A DNA stretch of 64,000 nucleotides, taken from the NCBI GenBank assembly GCA_964642175.1, contig CAZXOK010000004.1, forward strand, positions 305,641 to 369,640, written 5' to 3'. Numbering within the stretch: position 1 is the first letter of the stretch; every line of letters begins with the position of its first letter. The notes below the pieces were generated by a model. That model made no database searches and was not told the origin of the DNA. It worked only from the letters and a program-made list of their open reading frames with translations. The stretch comes from JANQGG01 sp964642175. Lineage in GTDB: Bacteria; Bacteroidota; Chlorobiia; Chlorobiales; Chloroherpetonaceae. This document shows, in pieces, positions 53,252 to 63,869 of the stretch. Made by a program: the position numbers and the translations under genes.

Positions 53252-54330
53252 GCAAAATAGTTATTGAAACACCTGCAATGGAACAGTTAGGCGGTGTGTA
53301 TGATCAACTGGGGCAATCCAAAAAAGTAGTGGTTTTTTACGACGAACATACCGCTGAACTTTTTGAAAAGGATATATCAAGCCAGCTTTCCGCTCAAGGC
53401 TTTCATTTTTTCAACACCATCGTTAAAGCAGCCGAATCCTCAAAAAGTTTTGAAACGGCTTTTAAACTGTATGGCGAGCTCATCGAAGCCAATGTGGATC
53501 GAAGTTGGTCTGTGATTGCTGTGGGTGGCGGAGTTGTTGGCGACCTGGCCGGTTTTATTGCGGCAAGTTTTATGCGTGGCATCCCGATTGTTCAGGTTCC
53601 GACTACCCTACTGGCCATGACAGACAGTTCCATTGGCGGAAAAGTAGCTGTAAATCATCCCCTGGGTAAGAATATGATTGGGTTTTTCCATCAACCTATC
53701 GCGATCCTCATTGATCCGGCATTTCTTCGAACGCTTCCAAAACGAGAAATATATGGTGGTATGGCAGAGGTTCTCAAATATGCCCTGATCATTGACAAGG
53801 AATTTCTGGATTATATCGAAGATTACCTTGATGAGATCATAGCCCTTGAATCCCCTTACATTGATGAAGCCATTGCACGCAGTGTGGATGCAAAAGTAAA
53901 AGTAGTCGCTGATGATTTTAAAGAAAAAACCGGTATCAGGGCCATATTGAATTTCGGACATACATTTGCACATGCCTTTGAAAAACTCTCAAATTATAGC
54001 GATATGCGCCATGGCGAAGCCGTCTTATTGGGTATGTCCTGCGCAACTTGCCTGTCTAAGATCTTAGGCAATATCGATCATGACTCGGCTCAGCGTATTA
54101 ATGACTTGATTTTGCGCTTCTCCATAGAACCTGGCTTGATTAAAAAGTACTTTCTGGATGTTGATTCTAATGATATTTATGACAGTATGAAGTCTGATAA
54201 GAAGAAAGCTGACGGGTTCAATCGCTTCACATTACTGGAAGATATCGGACGAGCGTATCTCCATTATGAGCGTATAGATGAAGAGGATGTATTGGAAGCA
54301 ATTGAGCAGGGTAAAGATGTGTTCAGATAA
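53248..54330 (+). CDS. aroB: 3-dehydroquinate synthase
   Basis: A 360-residue AroB of standard length with a TTG start overlapping the aroK stop. Motifs include AVGGGVVGDLAGFIAASFMRG, VPTTLLAMTDSSIGGKVAVN, LNFGHTFAHAFEK with the metal-ligand histidines, and RHGEAVLLGM. It closes DAHP to 3-dehydroquinate using NAD and a divalent metal. The coupled aroK-aroB pair matches the order in many bacteria. A small membrane ORF follows after about 100 bp. Confidence 0.97.
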   Translation: MSKIVIETPAMEQLGGVYDQLGQSKKVVVFYDEHTAELFEKDISSQLSAQGFHFFNTIVKAAESSKSFETAFKLYGELIEANVDRSWSVIAVGGGVVGDLAGFIAASFMRGIPIVQVPTTLLAMTDSSIGGKVAVNHPLGKNMIGFFHQPIAILIDPAFLRTLPKREIYGGMAEVLKYALIIDKEFLDYIEDYLDEIIALESPYIDEAIARSVDAKVKVVADDFKEKTGIRAILNFGHTFAHAFEKLSNYSDMRHGEAVLLGMSCATCLSKILGNIDHDSAQRINDLILRFSIEPGLIKKYFLDVDSNDIYDSMKSDKKKADGFNRFTLLEDIGRAYLHYERIDEEDVLEAIEQGKDVFR

Positions 54331-54428
54331 TACTAAACGGTAAACTTTTGAATTTCACATAAAATATCAAAAAATGAAAGGTTTTATTATTTTATCCGTC
54401 ATTAAGAAAGTAGTCAGTTTTCAATGGC

Positions 54429-54551
54429 ATGGAAAAAAAGCAGCTCTATAAATATCGGAATTGGTTTTACCGCATTGTGATTGGGATGATTGTCCTGCAG
54501 ATTGTAGTAGCCTTGTGGCAATGGTTTTCCAACTCATACTTTTTTATGTGA
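54429..54551 (+). CDS. possible 40-residue single-pass membrane peptide
   Basis: The frame encodes 40 residues: basic/aromatic start MEKKQLYKYRNWFYR, a membrane helix IVIGMIVLQIVVALWQWF and a short end. The basic-then-hydrophobic order predicts an N-in orientation. It lies in the gap after aroB and overlaps the 3' end of coaX on the other strand by 18 bp. There is no Shine-Dalgarno. It reads like a real small protein rather than a random frame, but no homologue is known to me. Confidence 0.45.
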   Translation: MEKKQLYKYRNWFYRIVIGMIVLQIVVALWQWFSNSYFFM

Positions 54552-55355
54552 TCCGGCATTGTTATAAGCCAGTATTACTTTTATCCCTCGTAAGACAGCC
54601 ACTGGATCTTTGATGTCAATCCTGGGTAAATGACCGGCAATCACCTCGTGATACCCGCCAGTGATCACAACTTTAGTCTCTGGTTGATGATATGTCTCTT
54701 TCAAGTTGGTTTTAAGTCGGGCAATCAGTTCCTGTGTTTGCGCCATCAACCCCCAATACAAGCCTCGTTTTAAACAATCCTCGGTATTACCACCAATTAA
54801 AGTTGATTGATGCTCTAAAGATACAATAGGCAACTGGGCCGTTTTCTCATGAAGGCATTCTGAAATAATTTGCGGACCGGCCAAAATTAATCCACCAAGA
54901 TAGGCCGGTTTAGAAGTGAGTATATCATAGGTTATGGCTGTCCCAAAATCTATGATAATACTAGACTGGTTTGGGAAGTAATCATATGCACATGCCGCAA
55001 GTGCTAGCCGGTCAATTCCAAGAGTTTCCTGAGTTTCATAGCAATTTTCAAAGGGCAATGCCATTTGAGAAGAAATAAATGTGGGTGCCTCCTGGCAGCC
55101 CATTTCTTTTAAGACTTGTTGAACAAGTGCGTTTTTCTCCGGCACCACACTGGCCACACCGATCGTTATATCTGATTTGGGTATAAGTTGGGTTTGCCGG
55201 AAAAGCTGCTCAAGGCATCTCTTTAACTCAACCTGCCAGTTCAATTCAGGTGTTGCCACCTTTGCCGACGAGATCAGCCTGTTGTCCAAAAACAATCCGG
55301 CAGTTGTTTTGGTATTGCCAACATCAATGGCCAGGTAGTAAGACTCGTTTGCCAT
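54534..55355 (-). CDS. coaX: type III pantothenate kinase
   Basis: A 273-residue CoaX. ATP-site motifs AIDVGNTKTTAGLF and IIDFGTAITYD, and the substrate motif LGIDRLALAACAY, are all present. It makes 4'-phosphopantothenate from pantothenate in CoA synthesis and, unlike type I, needs a monovalent cation and is not CoA-inhibited. It begins one base after birA stops, the common birA-coaX pairing. Confidence 0.96.
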   Translation of the reverse strand: MANESYYLAIDVGNTKTTAGLFLDNRLISSAKVATPELNWQVELKRCLEQLFRQTQLIPKSDITIGVASVVPEKNALVQQVLKEMGCQEAPTFISSQMALPFENCYETQETLGIDRLALAACAYDYFPNQSSIIIDFGTAITYDILTSKPAYLGGLILAGPQIISECLHEKTAQLPIVSLEHQSTLIGGNTEDCLKRGLYWGLMAQTQELIARLKTNLKETYHQPETKVVITGGYHEVIAGHLPRIDIKDPVAVLRGIKVILAYNNAGSHKKV

Positions 55356-55356
55356 A

Positions 55357-56151
55357 TCAGTATTTTATTTTTGAGATCTCAGCCTGGGAGAGCACCCGGT
55401 TTTCATCGGAATGGCGCACCACCAGCCTACCATTTTCGTCGATATCTTCAGCAATGCCGCTTTGAGTTTGCCCTTGTTGAATATATTCAATTTCCTTTCC
55501 GAGCATTCTGCAATAGCCTGTCCATAAACCTAAATGTGCTTTATAATCACCTCTCTCCACGTCCTTGTAAAGCGGCCAGAGATACTTCAGGATGTCAGTT
55601 AAAAGGGCCTTGCGATCAAACTCTTTTCCAGTAGCCAGTTTAAGTGATGTGGCTGATTGAGCCAGATCTTCCGGGAATATGGTTTGATTAACATTGCAAC
55701 CGATACCCAGGATAACATAGGAAGCTTCTTTGCCCATTATGGTCGATTCGTTGAGTATGCCGCATACTTTTCGGCCATCCAATAAAACATCGTTAGGCCA
55801 TTTAATTTCCGGGGTGAGTTCTGTATGGGATGCCAGGGCTTGTGATACTGCCAACGCACATAATAAACTCATTACAGGTAAGCGATGTGTGGGTACCTGA
55901 GGCTTTAAAATCAGGCTGAATAATAAATTCACCCCAACTTCAGATTCCCAGTTATGCCCGTTTCGGCCTTTGCCGTTGGATTGATGATCTGCAAGGATGA
56001 GCGTACCTGCCGAAGCACCTGATTTGATCAGTTGCATGGCCAGCTCATTGGTTGAAGCCAGGGAGGGATAATACTTTATATCGGATACAAACGCAGATAA
56101 TTCTTGTAGAGACAGTTGCAGTTCTTCAGTGGATAGTGTACTGGTAGCCAT
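55357..56151 (-). CDS. birA: biotin-[acetyl-CoA carboxylase] ligase
   Basis: A 264-residue monofunctional ligase: LASTNELAMQLI, GRNGHNWESEVGVNLLFSLIL (biotin-loop equivalent) and KWPNDVLLDGRKVCGIL with the catalytic lysine, then a C-terminal SH3-like domain (GIAEDIDENGRLVV). The N-terminal DNA-binding helix-turn-helix of E. coli BirA is missing, so it is not a repressor. It biotinylates carrier proteins such as the partner of the carboxylase at 20986. Cotranscribed with coaX, one-base gap. Confidence 0.95.
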   Translation of the reverse strand: MATSTLSTEELQLSLQELSAFVSDIKYYPSLASTNELAMQLIKSGASAGTLILADHQSNGKGRNGHNWESEVGVNLLFSLILKPQVPTHRLPVMSLLCALAVSQALASHTELTPEIKWPNDVLLDGRKVCGILNESTIMGKEASYVILGIGCNVNQTIFPEDLAQSATSLKLATGKEFDRKALLTDILKYLWPLYKDVERGDYKAHLGLWTGYCRMLGKEIEYIQQGQTQSGIAEDIDENGRLVVRHSDENRVLSQAEISKIKY

Positions 56152-56162
56152 GAAAACTGTTT

Positions 56163-56669
56163 TTAATACACTCTTCTGAGCTTAACACCTGATAAAGATT
56201 GAACTCTGTCCATAACCCTGGAAAACTCGGGAAGATTGCGACGTATGGTTATGGAATCCCTGCTGTTTTCGGTGATTGCCACAACAAAATATTTTACCGG
56301 CGGGTTAAATGTTGTTGGCTCTTGATAGATCTCTTTTATTTGATTCATGGGTAATGTGGTAACCTTACCCAGGCGGGTTTCATACTTCAAAGCATTTTCC
56401 GTGATGGTGATCTTATCGCCCTGATGCCCGTTTTCTGCTTCAAATTTTATGTTATACAGCTGTGGCAGACCAAATGCAAGCATAGTAGCAATCAGTATAG
56501 CTAAACTTTTCACCACACAACCCAGATCAATACCATACTTAAACTGACCGTATTTAAAGAAAACGGCCCATGCTACTGAAAAAAACAACATACTGAACAC
56601 CCATGTTGTATAGGCGAAACTGTTCAGCCAGAATTCCGGATATGTAATTGGGTAGGTATAAACTTCCAT
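56163..56669 (-). CDS. hypothetical membrane protein with PH-like soluble domain
   Basis: A 168-residue protein with two N-terminal hydrophobic segments (about 15-38 and 50-72), then a soluble beta-rich region (about 78-168) reminiscent of bacterial PH-like domains (TITENALKYETRLGKVTTLP, MNQIKEIYQEP). The family is not recognised. It is 11 bp upstream of birA, so probably in the same transcript. Confidence 0.65.
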   Translation of the reverse strand: MEVYTYPITYPEFWLNSFAYTTWVFSMLFFSVAWAVFFKYGQFKYGIDLGCVVKSLAILIATMLAFGLPQLYNIKFEAENGHQGDKITITENALKYETRLGKVTTLPMNQIKEIYQEPTTFNPPVKYFVVAITENSRDSITIRRNLPEFSRVMDRVQSLSGVKLRRVY

Positions 56670-56761
56670 TTTTCAGGGTCTGTGTTGAAAAATTAATCCA
56701 AGAAGATAGGGGTTTCGGGACATTCAGCCAAAAGTAAAGCGTTGGAAATATATTTTTGGCC

Positions 56762-56794
56762 AAAAAAAAGGGCTTACGATTAAGCAAGCCCTTT
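56762..56794 (-). terminator. rho-independent terminator after glnN
   Basis: Stem AAAGGGCTT (56767-56775) / AAGCCCTTT (56786-56794), 10-base loop, T8 on the minus strand (complement of 56762-56769). An alternative inner stem GCTTA/TAAGC overlaps the loop. Confidence 0.88.
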
Positions 56795-56812
56795 ATCTGA
56801 TCGTGTGATAAA

Positions 56813-58972
<2,160 letters not shown>

Positions 58973-59015
58973 TTTTATTATTTTTTGGTTAAAGAAGTTA
59001 AGTGTTAGATTTTAT

Positions 59016-59549
59016 TTATTTATCAGCTCTGTTACCTCCACGACGACTGCCGGGTTCAGCAATACGAACGTGTTCATCATCCTTGAACGATTTCTGGGCA
59101 GGCAGATTGACCTTTTCTTTAATAATGGATAAAACAAAGCTTGTTTCGGTACTGGCCACACCCGACCAGGACTGGATCCTTGCCAATAAGTTTTCCAATG
59201 ATCCGGTGTTTTTGGTTTTCACCTTTAACATGTGCGAGCCTTCGCCGGTTATGGAGTAACATTCCAAAACCTCGTCTTCTTTAATGACATGTTTTGAGAA
59301 ATTTTCGTAATACTTTGATGACTCCATTCTTACTCGTATAAATGAAGTAATATCATAACCGAGCTTTTTTTCATCCACTAAAAGCGTATAACCTTTAATA
59401 ATGCCACGCTTTTCGAGTTTTTCCAGACGCTCACTTACCGAAGGTATAGATAGCCCAACTGCTTCGGCCAGTTCGTTCCGCCGGATTCTTCCCTGCTCAT
59501 TGAGCATGTCGAGAAGTTTTAAATCAATGGTATCAATATGCCAGGTCAT
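59016..59549 (-). CDS. Lrp/AsnC-family regulator
   Basis: A 177-residue regulator: N-terminal helix-turn-helix (IDTIDLKLLDMLNEQGRIRR ... VGLSIPSVSERLEKLE) and a C-terminal RAM ligand domain (about 68-145: VRMESSKYYENF, YSITGEGSHMLKVKT). The last 20 residues are an extra basic tail (RIAEPGSRRGGNRADK). Lrp proteins respond to amino acids. Placement directly before glnN implies control of nitrogen assimilation. Two inverted repeats upstream could be its own operators. Confidence 0.93.
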   Translation of the reverse strand: MTWHIDTIDLKLLDMLNEQGRIRRNELAEAVGLSIPSVSERLEKLEKRGIIKGYTLLVDEKKLGYDITSFIRVRMESSKYYENFSKHVIKEDEVLECYSITGEGSHMLKVKTKNTGSLENLLARIQSWSGVASTETSFVLSIIKEKVNLPAQKSFKDDEHVRIAEPGSRRGGNRADK

Positions 59550-59601
59550 TTTTCCTACCGTCCTGTAATAAACTTGTAAAATATATTGCTTAACCAGTAT
59601 T

Positions 59602-59622
59602 TATCCTAATTTTATAAGGATA
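59602..59622. promoter_or_regulatory. inverted repeat upstream of lrp, TATCCT-N9-AGGATA
   Basis: Perfect 6-bp arms (59602-59607 and 59617-59622) around nine A/T-rich bases, 53-73 bp before the lrp start. It may be an autoregulatory operator. Chance is possible. Confidence 0.42.
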
Positions 59623-59648
59623 TAAATTGTTATATCTGAAAAAAGTTA

Positions 59649-59669
59649 GGTAATTAAATTTAAATTACC
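59649..59669. promoter_or_regulatory. second inverted repeat, GGTAATT-N7-AATTACC
   Basis: Perfect 7-bp arms (59649-59655, 59663-59669), 27 bp right of the first repeat, between the divergent lrp and small-protein genes. It could control either. Confidence 0.42.
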
Positions 59670-59828
59670 AAAAAAAATACTACAAAAAAGTAGTTTATTT
59701 ATTGATATACCGAATTTATCTGAGCCGATCAATAAATTGGGATTTTCGGCATGAAAGCTTAACTTTAGGGATGTTTGAAGTGCTAATTCTTGAAATTTTC
59801 AATTTAATTTGTCTTTAAGGAGACTCCT

Positions 59829-60089
59829 ATGGCCGAAGAAACCAAAACACCAAAACCTGCTCCAAAGGCAGCTGCAGCGGAAGCTAAGCCTGAAAGCAAA
59901 ACTCCGGAAGCCGAGCCAAAAGTTAGCGCCGATAATCCGGGCGGTTTTACTTACCAAAGCTCAAGAGAGAATTTCCAATCCATGTCAGCTTTGGACCATG
60001 CAGAATTTGTCATTAAAACCATCACTTCTGTACCAATGGTAGCTATTAACTCTGTGGCCCATGCCTTCAAAAAGCAGTTTGGCAATTAA
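59829..60089 (+). CDS. small Ala/Pro/Lys-rich protein
   Basis: An 86-residue protein with strong Shine-Dalgarno AAGGAGA (59817-59823). The first 40 residues are low-complexity A/P/E/K (disordered). The rest is a helical segment (SALDHAEFVIKTITSVPMVAI) ending AFKKQFGN. It is divergent from lrp. No family is recognised. The strong ribosome-binding site and dedicated terminator suggest an abundant protein. Confidence 0.72.
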   Translation: MAEETKTPKPAPKAAAAEAKPESKTPEAEPKVSADNPGGFTYQSSRENFQSMSALDHAEFVIKTITSVPMVAINSVAHAFKKQFGN

Positions 60090-60110
60090 ATTTGGATATC
60101 TGATCAGATA

Positions 60111-60136
60111 AACCCACCACTTGGTGGGTTTTTTTT
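60111..60136 (+). terminator. rho-independent terminator after the small protein
   Basis: Stem AACCCACC (60111-60118) / GGTGGGTT (60123-60130), 4-base loop, T8 tract to 60136. Confidence 0.9.
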
Positions 60137-60221
60137 ACCTCATTTTATATGATAATGGCTTGTAAATAAATCGAGGTTTTTTATTTTAAGCTATGCCTGA
60201 TATTCAGATACGAAGACAGTA

Positions 60222-60614
60222 GTGCCAAAAGACAACAGATTTACATATCTCTCCTGCTTACCGGCAAAATTTAGCTCTCGCAGGCTAACAACTGCGCTCA
60301 TTCCCGTATTGTTTTTCTTTCAGCTGGAAATTTCTGCGTTTCATACCCATAGCTCTCCCTGCGAGATAACCGAAATTTGCCATACCCATGAGCATGGCTC
60401 AGACTGTGAGTCGGAGCATGAAGACCAACATGATGAGCACTCCTGCCAGGTCTGTATTTTTAAAGCGTCTCTGCACAGTGCTTTGGCCATCCAGCCCTTT
60501 AGTCTTTCCAGCGTTTCGATCACTCAAATCAATCACCTCCACCGGGGGATTCTGTTACCCCTTTCTTTTTTAACCCATTTCCAACCCTTACGCGCACCTC
60601 CTCATAACGCTTAG
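60222..60614 (+). CDS. His/Cys-rich exported protein, DUF2946-like
   Basis: A 130-residue protein with GTG start; no ATG exists in the frame. A hydrophobic segment (about 24-40) acts as signal or anchor. Residues 41-78 contain eight His and five Cys, ending in a CxxC (C75, C78), and the C-terminus ends RAPPHNA. This is the DUF2946 pattern, common beside metal TonB receptors. A role in binding zinc or copper in the periplasm is inferred. It starts the cluster with the lipoprotein and TonB receptor, 60 bp before the first of them. Confidence 0.7.
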   Translation: MPKDNRFTYLSCLPAKFSSRRLTTALIPVLFFFQLEISAFHTHSSPCEITEICHTHEHGSDCESEHEDQHDEHSCQVCIFKASLHSALAIQPFSLSSVSITQINHLHRGILLPLSFLTHFQPLRAPPHNA

Positions 60615-60674
60615 CCAAAACACTCATAACTAAGCTTTTACATATTATTTAACGAAACAGCGTACGGAGGAATT

Positions 60675-61562
60675 ATGCACGTTAATTTTTTTACGGCTTT
60701 TAATAAGCTATGGCTTGTTGTATTTCTATTTTCAACCCTGACTTTAGCGATGGGTTGCGACGATGATGATCCGCTTTCACCACCTGAAGATCATTTCGAA
60801 GCGGTTGGACTGCAGATTGTTAAATCCGGTGTAGTGATTTTCAGCTATTATGGTCCGGATTTCGCACCGGGTACTATAGAGACAGATGATACCATTAAAA
60901 TTTCACAAGGATTAAGCGATCACTGGGATGTAAAATTCTATGATAAAGACAGCACGGTTATCGCTCCACCCGATGATGCCGATAAGTCGTTCAGTGCGGT
61001 TTTTTCTGATCCAAGTGTTGCTGAGCTATGGTGGCATGAAGGTGAAGAAGGTGAATTCGAATTTCACATGAGAGGACTCAAAGAAGGCTTTACCACTGTT
61101 GAGTTTAAAGTCATGCATAACGACCACGCCGATTTCACCACCCTGCCAATACCGGTATTGGTTGATTCAACGGTTAATCACGGACCTCCGGTTGAAGTGC
61201 AACTCAAAGATGAGGACAGCGGCGATTTGCTGGCAACATCTTATGTAGTGGCTTCAAGCTCTGAACCCAATGATACCATAAAGGTTGCTGAAGGCAATAC
61301 AACCGATCATATCGTTGCTTATTTCTTTGATGATAACAGCATTAAGTTTCAACCGGGTGTGCCACCTCACAGCTTAGTGGTAGAAAGCGGTAATACAGCT
61401 ATCGCAGATACTACAGGTCTGGAACCCGACGAACCCTGGGCCTTTAAAATTACAGGTAAGTCGGCAGATACAACCGATATAACGGTGAAAATCATGCACG
61501 GTGACAACCTTGGTAAGCCGTTTAAGCCAATTACAGTTGTTGTAACCCCTTCCATTAAATGA
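60675..61562 (+). CDS. lipoprotein with duplicated MH(N/G)D domain
   Basis: A 295-residue lipoprotein preceded by Shine-Dalgarno GGAGG (60666-60670). The lipobox is LAMGC (C28), followed by four aspartates. It holds two related beta-rich units (about 38-165 and 170-293), each with DTIK, a DH/HIV strand and KVMHNDH or KIMHGDN. It overlaps the TonB receptor start by ATGA, so it is its translation partner. It may bind a metal complex for the receptor. The family is not known to me. Confidence 0.78.
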   Translation: MHVNFFTAFNKLWLVVFLFSTLTLAMGCDDDDPLSPPEDHFEAVGLQIVKSGVVIFSYYGPDFAPGTIETDDTIKISQGLSDHWDVKFYDKDSTVIAPPDDADKSFSAVFSDPSVAELWWHEGEEGEFEFHMRGLKEGFTTVEFKVMHNDHADFTTLPIPVLVDSTVNHGPPVEVQLKDEDSGDLLATSYVVASSSEPNDTIKVAEGNTTDHIVAYFFDDNSIKFQPGVPPHSLVVESGNTAIADTTGLEPDEPWAFKITGKSADTTDITVKIMHGDNLGKPFKPITVVVTPSIK

Positions 61563-63784
61563 TCTACTTTTTACAGGCAGGCCGCTCTTTACTGGCGGCC
61601 TGTATCATAATGTTTTTTTCACCGGATTTATTTGGGGCTCAACAGCAAGACCGTTTCGCAGGATTAATCCTTGATATGCTCACCCACCAACCGGTGGCAG
61701 ATGCAAAAGTTAAGGTCCTTAATCAAACCCTTACCAGTGATAAAAAAGGCCGATTCAGTTTTCAGAATTCGGATAGTCAGCCTTTTGAAATTCTCGTCTC
61801 ACACGAGTCTTACCATTCTACTACCCATGAGATAGATAAGACGTCCTTTACCAGGCAAAAGATTATCATCTTACTGGAACCAAAAATTTACAGAACCGAC
61901 CCGATTTTAGTTACGGCTAAACATACCCATAACAAGCTTGAACATATTGCTGAACAAAGCAATGTGTTAAAAGGCAAAGACCTTGAGAAAAAATTAAGCC
62001 TGAACCTGGCTACAACCCTAAAAAATGAAACCGGACTTGCCATGCGGTCTATGGGACCGGCTCCGGCCAGGCCGGTCTTAAGGGGACTAGGTTCAGACCG
62101 GGTACTCATCAGCGAAGATGGCCAGACCACAATTGACCTTTCTTCCACTTCGCCTGACCATGCTGTTACAATCGATCCATTTTCTTCCGAACGCATAGAA
62201 GTTATCCGGGGGCCGAAAACCCTGCTTCAAACCTCAACCACCATTGGCGGGGTGATTAATGTGGTACGACACGATATCCCGCAATCCATCAAAGAATCCA
62301 TTACCGGCAATATTGGCCTGTATGGGGAAAGTGCGAACTCGGGGTATTTAGGCTCAGTCCTGACCGAAATTCCCGTTAAGCCCTTTGCTATTAAAGGCAT
62401 GATCAGCCGCAGAAAAACCGATGATTTGAAAACGCCAAATGCCAAGTTAAAAAACTCCCAATCCGAAAACTTAACAACCACTCTTGGTGCAAGCTGGATC
62501 GGCAATGCCGGGTTTCTGGGCAGCTCCTGGAAGCATTACAGACTGGATTATGGTGTTCCCGGTGGATTTGTTGGCGCTCACCCCAATGGCGTGTTCATTG
62601 AAATGAAAAAAGACCAGTTGGATTTAAAATCCCGGCTGTTTTCGGATGTTGGCGTGTTTTCTTCCATCGAAACCCACCTGAGCTTTTCTGATTATTATCA
62701 TAAGGAAATTGAATCCAATGGATTGGTTGGGGCCGAGTTTAAGATCCTCAACTACCAGGGCTTTGTCCATTTCAACCACCTTAAAAGCGGGATTTTTAGT
62801 CAGGGTACGCTTGGAGCTTCATTCCATGTGCGCGATTTCGATATTGGCGGCAATGTGTTTACCTCTCCGAGTGTGTCTAAGAACGCCTCTTTGTTCGTCT
62901 TTGAATCCATTAACCTGAACCGGTTAACATTTGAACTTGGTGGCAGGTTAAACTACGACCTGATTACCCCGGACAAAGATAAACCCGACGCTGGTATTGG
63001 TTCAGTAAGGGAGCGGGATTTTGTTACAACTGCGTTTTCGGCCTCAGTGTTATATGAACTCACCAAACACTGGTCGATCGGTGCAAATTTAAGCCAGTCG
63101 TCCCGTGTGCCCTCTATCGAGGAACTCTATTCCGAAGGGCCGCATTTAGCCGCTTACTCTTACGAAATTGGCAACCCGGATCTAAACAGTGAGTTTGGGT
63201 TTGGCTCGGAAGTCTTTAATTATATAGAAACCGACAAGCTTAGCGTGCTGGCCACCTTATTTTACTACAATCTCGACACGTATATCCTGCCCAGAAACAA
63301 CGGTGAGTTTAATTACCGTTTGCTTTTACCCGAGTATCAAACTTTTGGCGAGCCGGCCCGGTTATTTGGGGGTGAGTTTAGTATGAACTATTCCATAACC
63401 GGAAGCCTGGGATTTCTGGCATCGGCCAGTTATACACAGGGTGAATTTTCACGAACCCATCAGCCTTTACCCTTAATTCCGCCACTAAAAGGAAAAGTTG
63501 GGTTAAACGGCAAGATCAGTAAAATGGACTGGGATGTTGAGTGCATTTGGGCGGCCAGCCAAAACCGAACCGATGCGTTTGAAGAGCCTACCGAGGGGTA
63601 TGCCATTTTTAATGCCCATGTGTTGTATTCACTGATGGCGGGCTCCCAGGTCCATAATTTCTCTTTGACACTTGAAAACCTCTTTAACACCGAATACCGC
63701 AACCACCTCTCGCGTGTGAAAAGCATTATGCCGGAAGCCGGAGTGAATGTACGTTTAACCTATAAACTGTATTACACTTTGTAG
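61559..63784 (+). CDS. TonB-dependent receptor, ZnuD-like
   Basis: A 741-residue outer-membrane receptor: signal peptide, a carboxypeptidase-regulatory-like domain (about 30-105), then plug (RPVLRGLGSDRVLISEDG, IEVIRGPKTLL) and a 22-strand barrel ending NVRLTYKLYYTL. Near the barrel middle EELYSEGPHLAAYSYEIGNP matches a hallmark of ZnuD-like zinc receptors. A His-bearing segment KHTHNKLEH precedes the plug. Substrate is inferred to be zinc or another metal; a siderophore is not excluded. Translation is coupled to the upstream lipoprotein (ATGA). Confidence 0.88.
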   Translation: MIYFLQAGRSLLAACIIMFFSPDLFGAQQQDRFAGLILDMLTHQPVADAKVKVLNQTLTSDKKGRFSFQNSDSQPFEILVSHESYHSTTHEIDKTSFTRQKIIILLEPKIYRTDPILVTAKHTHNKLEHIAEQSNVLKGKDLEKKLSLNLATTLKNETGLAMRSMGPAPARPVLRGLGSDRVLISEDGQTTIDLSSTSPDHAVTIDPFSSERIEVIRGPKTLLQTSTTIGGVINVVRHDIPQSIKESITGNIGLYGESANSGYLGSVLTEIPVKPFAIKGMISRRKTDDLKTPNAKLKNSQSENLTTTLGASWIGNAGFLGSSWKHYRLDYGVPGGFVGAHPNGVFIEMKKDQLDLKSRLFSDVGVFSSIETHLSFSDYYHKEIESNGLVGAEFKILNYQGFVHFNHLKSGIFSQGTLGASFHVRDFDIGGNVFTSPSVSKNASLFVFESINLNRLTFELGGRLNYDLITPDKDKPDAGIGSVRERDFVTTAFSASVLYELTKHWSIGANLSQSSRVPSIEELYSEGPHLAAYSYEIGNPDLNSEFGFGSEVFNYIETDKLSVLATLFYYNLDTYILPRNNGEFNYRLLLPEYQTFGEPARLFGGEFSMNYSITGSLGFLASASYTQGEFSRTHQPLPLIPPLKGKVGLNGKISKMDWDVECIWAASQNRTDAFEEPTEGYAIFNAHVLYSLMAGSQVHNFSLTLENLFNTEYRNHLSRVKSIMPEAGVNVRLTYKLYYTL

Positions 63785-63811
63785 CCGATAAAACATAGGA
63801 TGATTTGGCCA

Positions 63812-63869
63812 CGTGAACCTGCGAGTGTTGGGGGTGATTTTCATGCATTCACGAACCGGGGTTTTTTTT
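63812..63869 (+). terminator. possible terminator after the TonB receptor
   Basis: Arms CGTGAA (63812-63817) and TTCACG (63848-63853) with a long loop, followed by AACCGGGG and T8 (63862-63869). The T-tract is clear; the stem is weak. Beyond 63870 no gene is recognised to the window end. Confidence 0.35.

Noticed and set aside
59809..60042. 77-residue frame overlapping the small Ala/Pro-rich protein
   Set aside because: Starts upstream of the Shine-Dalgarno of the supported gene; low-complexity out-of-frame reading.
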